A DNA stretch of 64,000 nt from Sinorhizobium medicae (GCF_007827695.1 NZ_VITA01000002.1:186001-250000); one strand, 5' to 3'. Shown: positions 52,753 through 62,410, numbered from the stretch's first letter. Program-made: numbers and translations. Notes: generated from the sequence alone by a model not told the origin.

Positions 52753-53166
52753 TCAATGCTCGTTTCCGCACAGCGAGTGGTCGGCGAGCGCCCGGATCAC
52801 ATAGCAGTCGCCGATCGTGTGATCGCCATGACAGGCGACGATGCGCTTGAGCTCATGCTCAAGCTTTCTAAGTTGGGCGATCTTTTCCCGGACAGAGGCA
52901 AGGTGCTCGGTCGCGATCCGGTCCGCTTCGCCGCAGGGGCGTTCCGGATGCTCGCTCAGTGCCAGAAGGTCCCGGATCGCCTCGATCGAAAGTCCGAGAT
53001 CGCGTGCGTGGCGGACGAAGGCGAGTCGTTCGAGTGCGCGCTTTTCATAGCGCCGCTGATTGCCCTCCGTGCGCTCCGGCGCGGCGAGCAGACCCATCTG
53101 CTCGTAGTAGCGAATGGTCGGGATTTTTACGCCCGTCCGACGGGAAAGATCGCCGATCGTATACAT
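52753..53166 (-). CDS. MerR-family regulator, heavy-metal-responsive type
   Basis: The 137-residue protein has the MerR DNA-binding domain MYTIGDLSRRTGVKIPTIRY, then YEQMGLL, NQRRYEKRALERLAFVRHAR and a dimerisation helix. The C-terminal tail carries Cys and His residues (RPCGEADR, CHGDHTIGDCYVIRALADH and SLCGNEH) suited to metal or thiol sensing. It could sense Zn, Cd, Cu or a redox signal. ATG 53166 gives the family start; longer starts exist in frame. An inverted repeat lies 70 bases upstream. It is divergent from the beta-lactamase gene. Confidence 0.9.
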   Translation of the reverse strand: MYTIGDLSRRTGVKIPTIRYYEQMGLLAAPERTEGNQRRYEKRALERLAFVRHARDLGLSIEAIRDLLALSEHPERPCGEADRIATEHLASVREKIAQLRKLEHELKRIVACHGDHTIGDCYVIRALADHSLCGNEH

Positions 53167-53235
53167 GCGATACCCCATTGCTCTGCTTTGAAACGACGCA
53201 CTCCGGATGAAAAGCCGGTTCACGCTTCTCGGGAA

Positions 53236-53254
53236 GCTCTCTAGTCTCTAGAGC
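53236..53254. promoter_or_regulatory. MerR-type operator candidate
   Basis: GCTCTCTAG-T-CTCTAGAGC is an imperfect palindrome with outer arms GCTCT/AGAGC. On the minus strand it follows TTGATC, 18 bases, and TATAAA, a plausible promoter for the MerR gene. MerR-family sites are dyads of this size, but here it lies beyond the -10 rather than in the -35/-10 spacer, which suggests autorepression. Confidence 0.45.
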
Positions 53255-53450
53255 TTTATATGGGCGACGTCTGTCGTCGATCAAGTCCTGGAAAGCGCCC
53301 GGTCTCGTCCGCGTCGTGGGGTGCACCTTCGGGCATAAGCCCGCCGCAATCGCCGTCTAGCGATTCGACCGTCGGAGTCGACAGGAATAACATTCAATAT
53401 CAATAATTTAGCTATGTCTTGGCGCTTGAGCCGCACAGACGGAGGAACAC

Positions 53451-54341
53451 ATGCCTTTGCACATAACCCGCCGAGAAATGCTGGCCGCCTCGGCCATGCT
53501 CTATCCGGCGCTCGCCCTGGGAACGCCGGCACATGCGGCCACTGCGGCGGACGATGACGTTACGGAACGGCTTCGTCAGCTTGAAGAGCGTACCGGCGGA
53601 CGTTTGGGCGTCGCTGTGCTCGATATGGAAACGAATATCTCGTTCGGATACCGGGAGACCGAGCGTTTCGCAATGTGTTCTACCTTCAAGGCGCTCGCGG
53701 CGGCTTGTGCGCTCGCCCGCGTGGATCGGGGGGAGGAAAAACTCGACCGGCGGATCACGTTCGGCAAGGAGGTCTTGCTGCCTCATTCGCCGGTAACCGA
53801 AAAGCACGTCGGCGGAAACGGCATGACCATCGCGGAACTTTGCGAAGCGGCGATCACCATCAGCGACAATGCCGCTGGCAACCTGCTGCTCGAAAGTTTC
53901 GGAGGTCCACAGGGGCTGACGTCGTGGCTACGCTCGATTGGCGACAATACCACGCGCCTCGACCGAACGGAGCCCGACCTGAACGAAGCCCGCAAGGGCG
54001 ATCCGCGCGACACCACCACACCGGCCGCCATGCTGGACACGCTTGGAAAACTGGCTCTCGGCTCGGTCCTGTCCGAAAACGGGCGCGGACAGCTCGTCGA
54101 CTGGTTGGTTGCCAACGAAACCGGTGACGCGCGCCTTCGCGCGGGGCTGCCCAAGGATTGGCGCATCGGCGACAAGACAGGGACCAGCTCCACCGGCGCA
54201 GTCTCCGACATAGCGCTCGCCTGGCCGCCCGGCCGCGGCCCACTCCTGGTTGCCGTCTATACCGGTGAAGCGAAAGCGCCGGTCAGCGACCTGAATCCGG
54301 TCTTTGCGGAAATAGGCAAGATCGCCGCCGAGATCGTTTGA
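53451..54341 (+). CDS. Class A serine beta-lactamase
   Basis: The 296-residue protein has a twin-arginine-like signal (ITRREMLAASAMLYP, about 5-19). The active-site motifs are complete: S77TFK (SxxK), SDN at 138-140, EPDLN at 174-178 (ExxLN) and KTG at 242-244. The residue before the catalytic Ser is Cys76, as in some carbapenemases and others, but the usual partner Cys after KTGT is Ser here. It should open beta-lactam rings in the periplasm. Chromosomal class A enzymes are common in rhizobia. GGAGG precedes ATG 53451. No ampR-like LysR gene is adjacent; a MerR gene is divergent. Confidence 0.96.
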   Translation: MPLHITRREMLAASAMLYPALALGTPAHAATAADDDVTERLRQLEERTGGRLGVAVLDMETNISFGYRETERFAMCSTFKALAAACALARVDRGEEKLDRRITFGKEVLLPHSPVTEKHVGGNGMTIAELCEAAITISDNAAGNLLLESFGGPQGLTSWLRSIGDNTTRLDRTEPDLNEARKGDPRDTTTPAAMLDTLGKLALGSVLSENGRGQLVDWLVANETGDARLRAGLPKDWRIGDKTGTSSTGAVSDIALAWPPGRGPLLVAVYTGEAKAPVSDLNPVFAEIGKIAAEIV

Positions 54342-54401
54342 CCATGCTCTCGCGAACGGAGCGCGCTCTGGCGAGCGCGCCCGTCGATTCGAACCTGTGC
54401 G

Positions 54402-56732
54402 TCAGGGCAGCGTATAGGCGATGACGTAATCGCCCGGCTTGGTGCCGACCGAACCGTGCCCCCCTGCGACGATCAGGACATATTGCTTGTCGCCGACCGT
54501 ATAGGTCATCGGCGTCGATTGGCCGCCGGCCGGCAGCCGTGCCTCCCAGAGCTGTTCGCCCGTGGTCAGGTCATAGGCCCGGAAATAGTTGTCCACCGCC
54601 GCACCCAGGAAAGCGAGACCCCCCTTTGTGATCATAGGTCCGCCGATACCCGGAACCCCAACCTTCAAGGGAAGCGGCAGCGGCGTCATGTCGTAAACCG
54701 TGCCGTTCTTGTGCTTGTAGGCGATCTTGCCGGTTCTGAGATCGGCACCCGCGACGTAACCCCATGGCGGGGCCTGGCATGGGATACCGAGCGGGCCGAG
54801 GAACGGGCCCATATAGACGCCGTAAGGCGCGCCTTCATTGCGGTTGAGGCCCTGTTCACTACCCTTCTCGCCTTCGCCTTTGGGCCCAATCTGGTCACGC
54901 GGCACGAGCCGCGAGGTGAAAGCGAGATAGGTCGGCATCCCGAACATCACCTGGCGCTCGGGATCGACGGCCACCGACCCCCAGTTGAAAGTCCCGAAAT
55001 TGCCGGGATAGACGATCGTGCCCTCGAGCGACGGCGGCGTGTAGCGCCCTTCGGATTTCAGCGATCTGAACTCGATGCGGCATGCCATCTGATCGAACAT
55101 GCTGATCCCCCACATGTCGCGTTCCATGAGCGGCGGAGGCATGAAGGTGAGGCCTGAAACGGGCTGGGTCGGCGCCGCGAAATCCTCAGGGATCGCGCCG
55201 CCGGGAGCGGGCACTTCCTCGATCGGGATTATCGGCTCGCCATTTCGCCTGTCGAGCACATAGATGTCGCCCTGCTTTGTCGGCCCGACGAGCGCCGGGA
55301 CGGTCCCATCCTCCTTTGTGATGTCGAGCAGGGCAGGCTGCGCGGGCACGTCCATGTCCCACAGGTCGTGATGCACGGTCTGCCGTACCCAGCGAACCGC
55401 GCCGGTATTGATGTCCAGGGCGACGATGGAAGACGAGTATTTCTCAACATGCTCGCTGCGGCCCATGCCGAGCTGGTCGGGCACCTGGTTGCCCATGGGG
55501 ATGTAGACAAGGCCGAGGCCCTCATCATAGCTGAAGACGGACCAGCTGTTGGGCGAATTGGTCGTGTAGGTCTGCCCCGCAGGAAGCGGCGTCGTCACAT
55601 CCGGATTGCCGCTGTCCCAATTCCAGACAAGCGCGCCCGTGTTGATGTTGAAGGCACGTATGACGCCGGACTGCTCCATGGTCGAATAGTTGTCATTGAC
55701 CGCCCCGCCGATGATGAGCTTGTCGCCGACGGCCACCGGCGGCGAGGTCGAATAATAGTAACCCGCAGGGTTGTGCTTCATGCCCTGTTCGAGATGCAGA
55801 ACCCCGTTGTCGGCGAAGCCGGTGCAAATCTCACCATTCGTCGCGTCAAGTGCAATCAGGCGGGCGTCGGAGGTCGGCAGGTAGACCCGTTCGGCGCAGG
55901 GGCTGCCGGCTGCAGCTGCCGTATCGGCCCAATAGGTCACGCCCCGGCAGGTCTGGTGCTGCCGATCGGGGTTCATTCCGGAGTTGGAATCGTATTTCCA
56001 CTTCTCCTTGCCGGTGGCGGCGTCAAGCGCGATTGCCCAATTGTGCGGCGTGCACACATAAAGCGTGTCCTTCACCTTGAGCGGCGTTACCTGATAGGTG
56101 GTTTCGCTGACGTCCTCCGGAAGTTTCACGTCTCCGGTCTGATACTGCCAGGCCACCTTCAGGTTCGAGACGTTCTCCGGCCGGATCTGGTCGAGCGGGG
56201 AGTAACGCTGGCCAAAGGGGGTGCGCCCATATTGGTGCCATTCGCCGGGCGGCACGTTGCCGCCGAGGTTGGCGTTTGCCGCGACCTCGCCGGGCAGATC
56301 ACCTCTGATATCGTGGGGGTCCTGGGTCATCGAAAACAATGCGACGCCGATCGAAATGAGGCTGGCGAGCGCAAGGGGCCAGGCTCGTGCGCCATATTGT
56401 TCGCCGGTGGGGCTGACGAAACCGAGCGGTCGCCGGATCCATGGCGTGAGGAGCCACAGCCCGAGCAGAATGATTAAGCCGCCCCGAGGTCCGAGTTGCC
56501 ACCAGTCGAAGCCCACCTCCCAAATTGCCCAGGCAAGCGATCCGAGGACAATAAGCGCATAGATCCAGAGCGCCCAGGCGCGGCGGCGAAAGAGCAGAAA
56601 CGCGGTGAGCAGGAAGCCCAAACCAGCGATGAGATAATACGGGCTGCCGCCGAGCAGCAGGAGCCGCGTGCCACCCGCACCGAGCACAAGGCCGATCACG
56701 GCGAAGACGATAGCGGTCAGGACAATGAGCAT
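54402..56732 (-). CDS. gcd: PQQ-dependent membrane glucose dehydrogenase
   Basis: Gcd oxidises glucose to gluconolactone in the periplasm and passes electrons to ubiquinone; it needs PQQ. The 776 residues have five N-terminal membrane helices (about 1-130) followed by an eight-bladed PQQ domain. That domain has EWHQYGRTPFGQRYSPLDQI, the PQQ-region TPHNWAIALDAATGKEKWKY, VNDNYSTMEQSGVIRAFNIN, and the catalytic region HHDLWDMDVPAQPAL. The open frame reaches 56906, but ATG 56732 has GGGAG upstream and starts the first helix. Gluconate production can solubilise phosphate. No pqq genes are in the window. Confidence 0.96.
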   Translation of the reverse strand: MLIVLTAIVFAVIGLVLGAGGTRLLLLGGSPYYLIAGLGFLLTAFLLFRRRAWALWIYALIVLGSLAWAIWEVGFDWWQLGPRGGLIILLGLWLLTPWIRRPLGFVSPTGEQYGARAWPLALASLISIGVALFSMTQDPHDIRGDLPGEVAANANLGGNVPPGEWHQYGRTPFGQRYSPLDQIRPENVSNLKVAWQYQTGDVKLPEDVSETTYQVTPLKVKDTLYVCTPHNWAIALDAATGKEKWKYDSNSGMNPDRQHQTCRGVTYWADTAAAAGSPCAERVYLPTSDARLIALDATNGEICTGFADNGVLHLEQGMKHNPAGYYYSTSPPVAVGDKLIIGGAVNDNYSTMEQSGVIRAFNINTGALVWNWDSGNPDVTTPLPAGQTYTTNSPNSWSVFSYDEGLGLVYIPMGNQVPDQLGMGRSEHVEKYSSSIVALDINTGAVRWVRQTVHHDLWDMDVPAQPALLDITKEDGTVPALVGPTKQGDIYVLDRRNGEPIIPIEEVPAPGGAIPEDFAAPTQPVSGLTFMPPPLMERDMWGISMFDQMACRIEFRSLKSEGRYTPPSLEGTIVYPGNFGTFNWGSVAVDPERQVMFGMPTYLAFTSRLVPRDQIGPKGEGEKGSEQGLNRNEGAPYGVYMGPFLGPLGIPCQAPPWGYVAGADLRTGKIAYKHKNGTVYDMTPLPLPLKVGVPGIGGPMITKGGLAFLGAAVDNYFRAYDLTTGEQLWEARLPAGGQSTPMTYTVGDKQYVLIVAGGHGSVGTKPGDYVIAYTLP

Positions 56733-57011
56733 CAATTGGAACTCCCGAGTTGAGAACGTGCGGTCAGCACGGCTGAGTCCGCGCGCAGGCCCGGCGGGGG
56801 CCCGACGAGAAAGCGCTTTGACCGGCGGATGTGATCCCGGCCAACGGGTGGTGCGGCAGCGCTGTCTCGAAATTAACGCAAAGCGCGTGCCTTTCAATGG
56901 CCACAATCAGGTCGAGATGAAAATCTTGCCGTAATGATCGATCGGTCGGAGGGTGCCGCAGGCGGATCAGCGGCAGTCCTCGCCGTTGCACGCCTGAGAA
57001 AATGGCCTCAA

Positions 57012-58517
57012 TCACGTGCCGCAAAAGGTCTGCAGAACTTCTTCGCCCGGCTTGGGGGGAGCGGCATAGGCAGATCGGCCCGGCTGGTCCTCGTAAGGCC
57101 GGGAGGTCACGTCGACAAGCGCTTCGAAGAGGGAAAAATCCGCGTCTTCGGTCGCGGCATTGATCGCCTGTTCCACTCGGTGGTTACGTGGAATGAACGC
57201 GGGGTTGACGGCGCGCATCGAGGCAGCGCGCTCGATTTCCATCTGCGGTTCCCGCGTCAGCCGCCGACGCCAACGCTCGAGCCAGGGTGAGGTCGCCTCC
57301 GGTTCCTCGAACAGGCTTGCAAGCTCCATATCGGCTCCGACGTTCTCCGCGGATGCCGCAAGCCGACGAAAGGTCAGGGTAAAATCTGCTTTGCCCTTCT
57401 GCATGAGAGTCAGCAGCGACTGCACGAGGTCGAGATCCTCGTCTTCATCCGTGATAAGGCCGATCTTGCGCCGCATGCCGTCGAGCCAATGTTTCTGGAA
57501 GATTGTTCCGTATTCGCCAAGAGCGTCGTTGGCGAGATTCACTGCCGTATCCGCAACGGGATCGAACAACGTTACCATCGTTTCTGCGAGGCGGGCGAGA
57601 TTCCACTGGCCGATTGCAGGCTGGTTCGCATAGGCGTATCGGCCGAACTGATCGATCGAGCTGAATACGGTTTTCGAATCGTAACCGTCCATGAAAGCAC
57701 AGGGGCCGTAATCGATGGTCTCCCCGGAAATCGTCATGTTGTCGGTGTTCATGACCCCGTGGATAAAGCCGACATGCAGCCATCGCGCAATCAATGAGGC
57801 CTGGCGGGCGGCGATCGCCTTGAAGAGCGCAAGGTATGCTCTCTCATCGTCCTTCAGCTCCGGATAATGGCGGTCGATCGTATAGTCGGCGAGCATCCTG
57901 ACCGAATCCATGTCGCCGCGCGCAGCGAACAACTGGAAAGTGCCGACACGGATATGACTTGCCGCGACCCGGGTGAAGATCGCGCCGGGTAGGATCTGTT
58001 CGCGGTAGACGGGTTGCCCCGTCACTGTTGCGGCCAGCGCGCGCGTCGTCGGCACGCCGAGCGCATGCATCGCCTCGCTGACGACATATTCGCGTAAGAC
58101 TGGTCCGAGCGCCGCCCGTCCATCGCCGCGGCGGGAATAGGGCGTCTGGCCGGCCCCCTTGAGCTGGATGTCGCGCCGCCGTCCGCTGGTGTCGGTCACC
58201 TCTCCGAGCAGTATGGCACGTCCGTCGCCAAGCTGCGGCACGAAGGTGCCGAACTGGTGGCCCGCATAGGCCATGGCGAGCGGCTCCGCACCCTCGGGAA
58301 TCAGATTGCCCGAAAAGATCGCCGCGCCATCGCACTCGATGGCCCGGACGTCCAGTCCGAGCTCTTCCGCGAGCGGGCGATTGAATTTGATCAGCCACGG
58401 TTCCGTCACCGGCGTGGGCTGAACGCGCCCGTAGAAGTTCGCCGGCAAGCGGGCATAGCTGTTTTCGAAGCGGAAGGGGGGCGTCTCGGAAGCTGGCTGC
58501 GTCGGAACGGAACTCAT
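57012..58517 (-). CDS. selO: Protein adenylyltransferase SelO (YdiU/UPF0061)
   Basis: SelO is a pseudokinase-fold enzyme that transfers AMP to proteins and is linked to redox stress. The 501 residues show the family segments FNRPLAEELGL, AYAGHQFGTFVPQLGDGRA, DIQLKGAGQTPYSRRGDGRA and GFIHGVMNTDNMTISGETID. The last holds the catalytic-loop-like Asp and Asn. A cysteine lies third from the C-terminal end (TFCGT), where many family members have selenocysteine or Cys. ATG 58517 is preferred to the open frame's 58565. It is on the same strand as the following genes but not clearly in an operon. Confidence 0.95.
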   Translation of the reverse strand: MSSVPTQPASETPPFRFENSYARLPANFYGRVQPTPVTEPWLIKFNRPLAEELGLDVRAIECDGAAIFSGNLIPEGAEPLAMAYAGHQFGTFVPQLGDGRAILLGEVTDTSGRRRDIQLKGAGQTPYSRRGDGRAALGPVLREYVVSEAMHALGVPTTRALAATVTGQPVYREQILPGAIFTRVAASHIRVGTFQLFAARGDMDSVRMLADYTIDRHYPELKDDERAYLALFKAIAARQASLIARWLHVGFIHGVMNTDNMTISGETIDYGPCAFMDGYDSKTVFSSIDQFGRYAYANQPAIGQWNLARLAETMVTLFDPVADTAVNLANDALGEYGTIFQKHWLDGMRRKIGLITDEDEDLDLVQSLLTLMQKGKADFTLTFRRLAASAENVGADMELASLFEEPEATSPWLERWRRRLTREPQMEIERAASMRAVNPAFIPRNHRVEQAINAATEDADFSLFEALVDVTSRPYEDQPGRSAYAAPPKPGEEVLQTFCGT

Positions 58518-58643
58518 GACGATACAGCGGCACGGTGGGAGTCGGCGGCCGCCCTTTCGCGGCAAGTTTACACGAGCCCCGCCGTTTTCGCGAGGTTTCG
58601 GCCCCCTTGCCGGTGTCAGCCGTATCTTCGGGGGCCTTGCAGG

Positions 58644-59612
58644 TCAGGCGCTGAGCGCGGCATGTGGCAGGCAGGCTTCGCATATCGCCGTTATGTGCCG
58701 GTGGTCGGTACCGCAGCAACCGCCGAGGACCCGTAAATGCGGCAGATGACGGGTAAGCGACCGGTAACGCTCCGCGAGATCGCAAACGTCGCCCGCATCC
58801 AGTGTCTCGCTCTCATCGAGCTCGGCATGGCTTTTCGTCGAGGCGTTGGCGCGAATACCGCCGATCCGACGGACCCAGGCGCTCTGCCGATCAAGCATGT
58901 TCTCGAAATGGCTCGGATGGGCGCAGTTGATCATGTAATAGAGCGGATAGCCGTCGGTCTCCGCGTCCACCGTCTCGATCGCGTGCTCCAGCGGGCGACC
59001 GGTAATCAGCCGTCCGTCCGTCTCGACGGTGAAGGAGATGGCACATGGCATATCATGATTCCGGGCGGACCGGACGATGCCGATTGCCTCCTCGGTATTC
59101 GTCATGGTGACGGCCGTAATCATGTCTGCTTCACTGCCGGAAAGGGCGGCGATCTGGGCCGAGTGATAATCCTCCGCTTCGATGGCCGTCATCCGGCCTG
59201 CCCGATAACCGTCGCCACGGGGACCGATCACGCCATTGAGAACAACCGGGGCCTCTGGCCGCTCGTATTCGCTGCGTAACCCCGTGAGGAGATAAACGGC
59301 GTCCCGGTTGACTTTCTTCAGCGCCTCCGCATCGAAGCCGAGTTTTTCACCCCAATCGGCATTGGCGCGCCATGTGGCCGTATCGAGCACGAAGCCGGTG
59401 GCGTGACGCCTGGCGATTTCGAGATAGCGCGTGTAATAGCGCAGAAGCTGCCGTCTGCCCTCGGCCGATGAGAGCAGCACGAAAGACGCGAAATGCGGCA
59501 GATCAACTCCCTCGTGGAAGATCAGCGCCGTCTCCATGCCGCCGTCGCTCAAAAACATGCCGCCCCGCACGAGCGGCAGATCATGCCTGTATCTGGCCAA
59601 GTTCTCCTCCAC
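58644..59612 (-). CDS. Homocysteine S-methyltransferase family protein
   Basis: The 322-residue TIM-barrel protein has the zinc cysteines in INCAHP and GGCCGT, the hallmark of the Hcy-binding domain. SDGGMETALIFHEGVDLP opens the barrel. Members use betaine, S-methylmethionine or other methyl donors; the donor here is unknown, though betaine would fit a bet-operon genome. The start is GTG 59612, with ATAGGAGAG at good distance; no ATG exists near the family start and the frame further upstream is not conserved-looking. Confidence 0.9.
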   Translation of the reverse strand: MEENLARYRHDLPLVRGGMFLSDGGMETALIFHEGVDLPHFASFVLLSSAEGRRQLLRYYTRYLEIARRHATGFVLDTATWRANADWGEKLGFDAEALKKVNRDAVYLLTGLRSEYERPEAPVVLNGVIGPRGDGYRAGRMTAIEAEDYHSAQIAALSGSEADMITAVTMTNTEEAIGIVRSARNHDMPCAISFTVETDGRLITGRPLEHAIETVDAETDGYPLYYMINCAHPSHFENMLDRQSAWVRRIGGIRANASTKSHAELDESETLDAGDVCDLAERYRSLTRHLPHLRVLGGCCGTDHRHITAICEACLPHAALSA

Positions 59613-59758
59613 GGTCAGCTCTCCTATATTGGAATTTTCACGCCTGCTAATGAAGCAGGCGCGGAGAATACGCATAGCTGTCGTGGTCGCGCTGTACCGT
59701 GAGGAACTTCCCGCTCGGGCATCGATCCTCGACTGCAATAGGGTGCGCCCGCCGCGGT

Positions 59759-60289
59759 TCAGGCGGACCCGTCCTCCATTGCGGCCGCCATTTCGGCGAG
59801 TTTACGAACCGTATTGAGGTTGCGCGCCGTACCTGGTCTCAGCGCGGGCACCTTCAGCTTTGATCGTCCGGATCCGTTCGGATAATGAATATAGACCTCC
59901 CGACCGTCGATCCGCACCTCTTCGCCGTCGGGCGCGACCAGCCTCTCGAAAGCATCGGCCGCAGGCGGTTCGGGCAGAAAGGTGATCAGCAGGAAGTTCG
60001 GCTTGGCATCGAAAAGCCGCCCTGCCTTTACGGCAGCATCCTCCAGTTGTCGCCGGCTGCGGAGCAGGACGTCCGGGGCCTTGCCCATCCTGGCCGCAAG
60101 TGCCTGTTCGAGCTTCGCTTGCACGGCGGCCTCAGGCAGGTCCGAGCGAAAGACGACATTGCCGCTTTGCATATAGGTCCTGGCGGCGGCGAAGCCGAGT
60201 TCGTCGCATGCCGCCATGAGGTCGGCCATGGCCAGCTTGCCGGTGCCGCCCACAATGACGGCCCTGAGCAGTGCTACATAGACCGGCAC
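59759..60289 (-). CDS. DUF1697 family protein
   Basis: The 176-residue protein begins MPVYVALLRAVIVGGTGKLA, close to the DUF1697 start (VxLLRGINVGG...), followed by ARTYMQSGNVVFRSD and the C-terminal RNLNTVRKLAEMA. The family forms a small alpha/beta fold and its function is unknown. The stop of the preceding peptidase gene is 12 bases before its ATG, so the two are co-transcribed. Confidence 0.9.
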   Translation of the reverse strand: MPVYVALLRAVIVGGTGKLAMADLMAACDELGFAAARTYMQSGNVVFRSDLPEAAVQAKLEQALAARMGKAPDVLLRSRRQLEDAAVKAGRLFDAKPNFLLITFLPEPPAADAFERLVAPDGEEVRIDGREVYIHYPNGSGRSKLKVPALRPGTARNLNTVRKLAEMAAAMEDGSA

Positions 60290-60301
60290 CGGGCCAGCCT
60301 C

Positions 60302-62410
60302 CTACATCCTGCCGGCGACCTTGATGGCGAAGGCGTATTCGAAGGCGATCTCTTCCAGGCGCTGGAAGCGCCCGGAGGCGCCGCCATGGCCCGCATCCAT
60401 ATTGGTCTTGAGGAGTATCGGTTCGCTGCCCGTCGTCTTCTCACGCAATTTCGCCACCCATTTCGCCGGCTCCCAATAGGTGACGCGCGGATCGGTGAGG
60501 CCGCCGAGCGCCAGCATAGCCGGGTAGGATTTTGTGTCGACATTGTCATAGGGCGAGTAGGCGGCAATGATGCCGTAAAACTCCCGGCTTTCGATCGGAT
60601 TGCCCCATTCGGGCCATTCCGGCGGCGTCAGCGGCAAACTATCGTCCAGCATGGTGTTGAGCACGTCGACGAAGGGAACGGCGGCGATGATGCCGCGGAA
60701 TTTCTCCGGCGCCATGTTGGCAATGGCGCCCATCAGCATGCCCCCAGCCGAGCCTCCCTCGGCGACGATGTTCGCGTAGGAGGTGAACCTCTCCTGATTC
60801 AAATAGTCGGCAGCGGCGATGAAGTCATTGAACGTGTTGGTTTTCTTCGCCATCTTGCCATCTTCGTACCAATGAAAGCCCTTGTCCTTTCCGCCTCGGA
60901 TATGGGCGATGGCATAGATGAAGCCGCGGTCGACGAGCGACAGGCAATTGGTGTTGAAGCTCGCCGGAATGGTGATGCCGTAGGCACCGTAACCGTAGAG
61001 CAGGCAAGGGGCGGATCCGTCGAGCGGCGTATCCTTGCGATAGAGCAGGGTGACCGGCACTTGCTCGCCATCGGGTGCCGGAGCGAACACGCGGCGGGTC
61101 ACATAGTCGTCCGGCTCGTGCCCGGAGGGGACCTCCTGCGTCTTGAGCAAGGTACGCTCGCGCGTCTGCATGTTGTAGTCGAAAAGCTGTGAAGGCGTCG
61201 TCATCGAGGAATAGGAGAATCGGATGACGTCGGTATCGTATTCTGCCGCACCGGACAGTCCCAGAGAATAGGCCTCCTCGGCGAAGGTGATCGCGTGCTC
61301 CTCGCCGGTCCGGCGGTCGCGGATGACGATTTCCGGCAGGCCGTTACGCCGCTGCAGCCAGACAAGATGGCGGGCATAGGCCATGTGGCTGAGGATCAGC
61401 GTTCCCGGCTTGTGCGCTACGACCTCGCGCCAGTTTTCTTTCTGCGGCGCTGCCACCGGCGCCTCCATGATCTTGAAATCCTTGGCGCCGTCGGCATTGG
61501 TCAGAACGTAGAAGACGTCGCCGCCCTCGGTCATGGAATATTCAAGACCCGTCACGCGCTCCGCCACGATCTTCGGCTCTGCGGCCAAGTCAGTGGTCGG
61601 GATCAGCCTATACTCGCTCGTCTCGTGGTCATGGATGTCGATATAGATGAAATCATCCAGGAGCGAGCCGCCAACGGACATGAAGAATCCGGCATCGGGC
61701 TCTTCGTAAACCAGCCGGTCTTCCGACTGCGGCGTTCCGACAATGTGGTGAAATATCTTCGATGGCCGGTGGTTCTCGTCGAGCACGGTGTAGAAGAAGC
61801 TCGTGCCGTCAGGTGCCCAGGCACCGCCGCCACCCGTGTTTTCGATCCGATCGCCGAGTTCCTCGCCGGTTGAAAGGTCGCGCACCCTGAGCGTGAAATA
61901 TTCCGAGCCCTTGTCGTCGTAGCCCCAGATCCCGCGGGAATGATCGCTCGAATGGTCGAGCCCGGCGATACGGAAATAGGCCTTGCCCTCGGCCTCCTTG
62001 TCACCGTCGAGGAGCAATTGGCGGATCGACTCGTCGCCAGGTGCTCCTTCGCGCGGGATCCGGAAGTAGCGCGGGTGCTCGCCGCCGGTGACGTAAGACG
62101 TGCCGTAGGCGAAGGCGCCGTCCTTCATCGGAACCGATGAATCGTCTTCCTTTATTCGCCCGCGCATCTCGGCGAACAAGGTCTTCTGCAAGTCCTTCGT
62201 GTCGGCCATCGCGGCGTTCATATAGGTGTTCTCCGCCTCCAGATGCTGGCGGATCGCCGGGTCCAGGATCGACGGATCTCTGAACATGGCCTGCCAGTTG
62301 TCGGCCCGCAGCCACGCGTAATCGTCAGTGCGGGTCACGCCGTGGCGAGTATCGGCAACCGGTTTCTTCGGGGCGGCAGGTGCGGCGGGCAGGTTCTTGA
62401 ATACGGACAA
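60302..62410 (-). CDS. ptrB: Oligopeptidase B (S9A family)
   Basis: Oligopeptidase B cleaves short peptides after Arg or Lys. The 702-residue protein has an N-terminal seven-bladed propeller and a C-terminal alpha/beta-hydrolase domain. The nucleophile is Ser554 in AEGGSAGGMLMG, the acid is in DPRVTYWEPAKW or nearby, and the His in MDAGHGGASGRF. YGYGAYGITI and RGGKDKGFHWYEDGK are family motifs. It is in the cytosol (no signal). The gene is followed by DUF1697 with 12 bases between. Confidence 0.96.
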   Translation of the reverse strand: MSVFKNLPAAPAAPKKPVADTRHGVTRTDDYAWLRADNWQAMFRDPSILDPAIRQHLEAENTYMNAAMADTKDLQKTLFAEMRGRIKEDDSSVPMKDGAFAYGTSYVTGGEHPRYFRIPREGAPGDESIRQLLLDGDKEAEGKAYFRIAGLDHSSDHSRGIWGYDDKGSEYFTLRVRDLSTGEELGDRIENTGGGGAWAPDGTSFFYTVLDENHRPSKIFHHIVGTPQSEDRLVYEEPDAGFFMSVGGSLLDDFIYIDIHDHETSEYRLIPTTDLAAEPKIVAERVTGLEYSMTEGGDVFYVLTNADGAKDFKIMEAPVAAPQKENWREVVAHKPGTLILSHMAYARHLVWLQRRNGLPEIVIRDRRTGEEHAITFAEEAYSLGLSGAAEYDTDVIRFSYSSMTTPSQLFDYNMQTRERTLLKTQEVPSGHEPDDYVTRRVFAPAPDGEQVPVTLLYRKDTPLDGSAPCLLYGYGAYGITIPASFNTNCLSLVDRGFIYAIAHIRGGKDKGFHWYEDGKMAKKTNTFNDFIAAADYLNQERFTSYANIVAEGGSAGGMLMGAIANMAPEKFRGIIAAVPFVDVLNTMLDDSLPLTPPEWPEWGNPIESREFYGIIAAYSPYDNVDTKSYPAMLALGGLTDPRVTYWEPAKWVAKLREKTTGSEPILLKTNMDAGHGGASGRFQRLEEIAFEYAFAIKVAGRM

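Noticed and set aside
55368-56477. 369-codon plus-strand frame opposite gcd.
   Set aside because: It is a shadow of the gcd coding strand and shows no protein motif.
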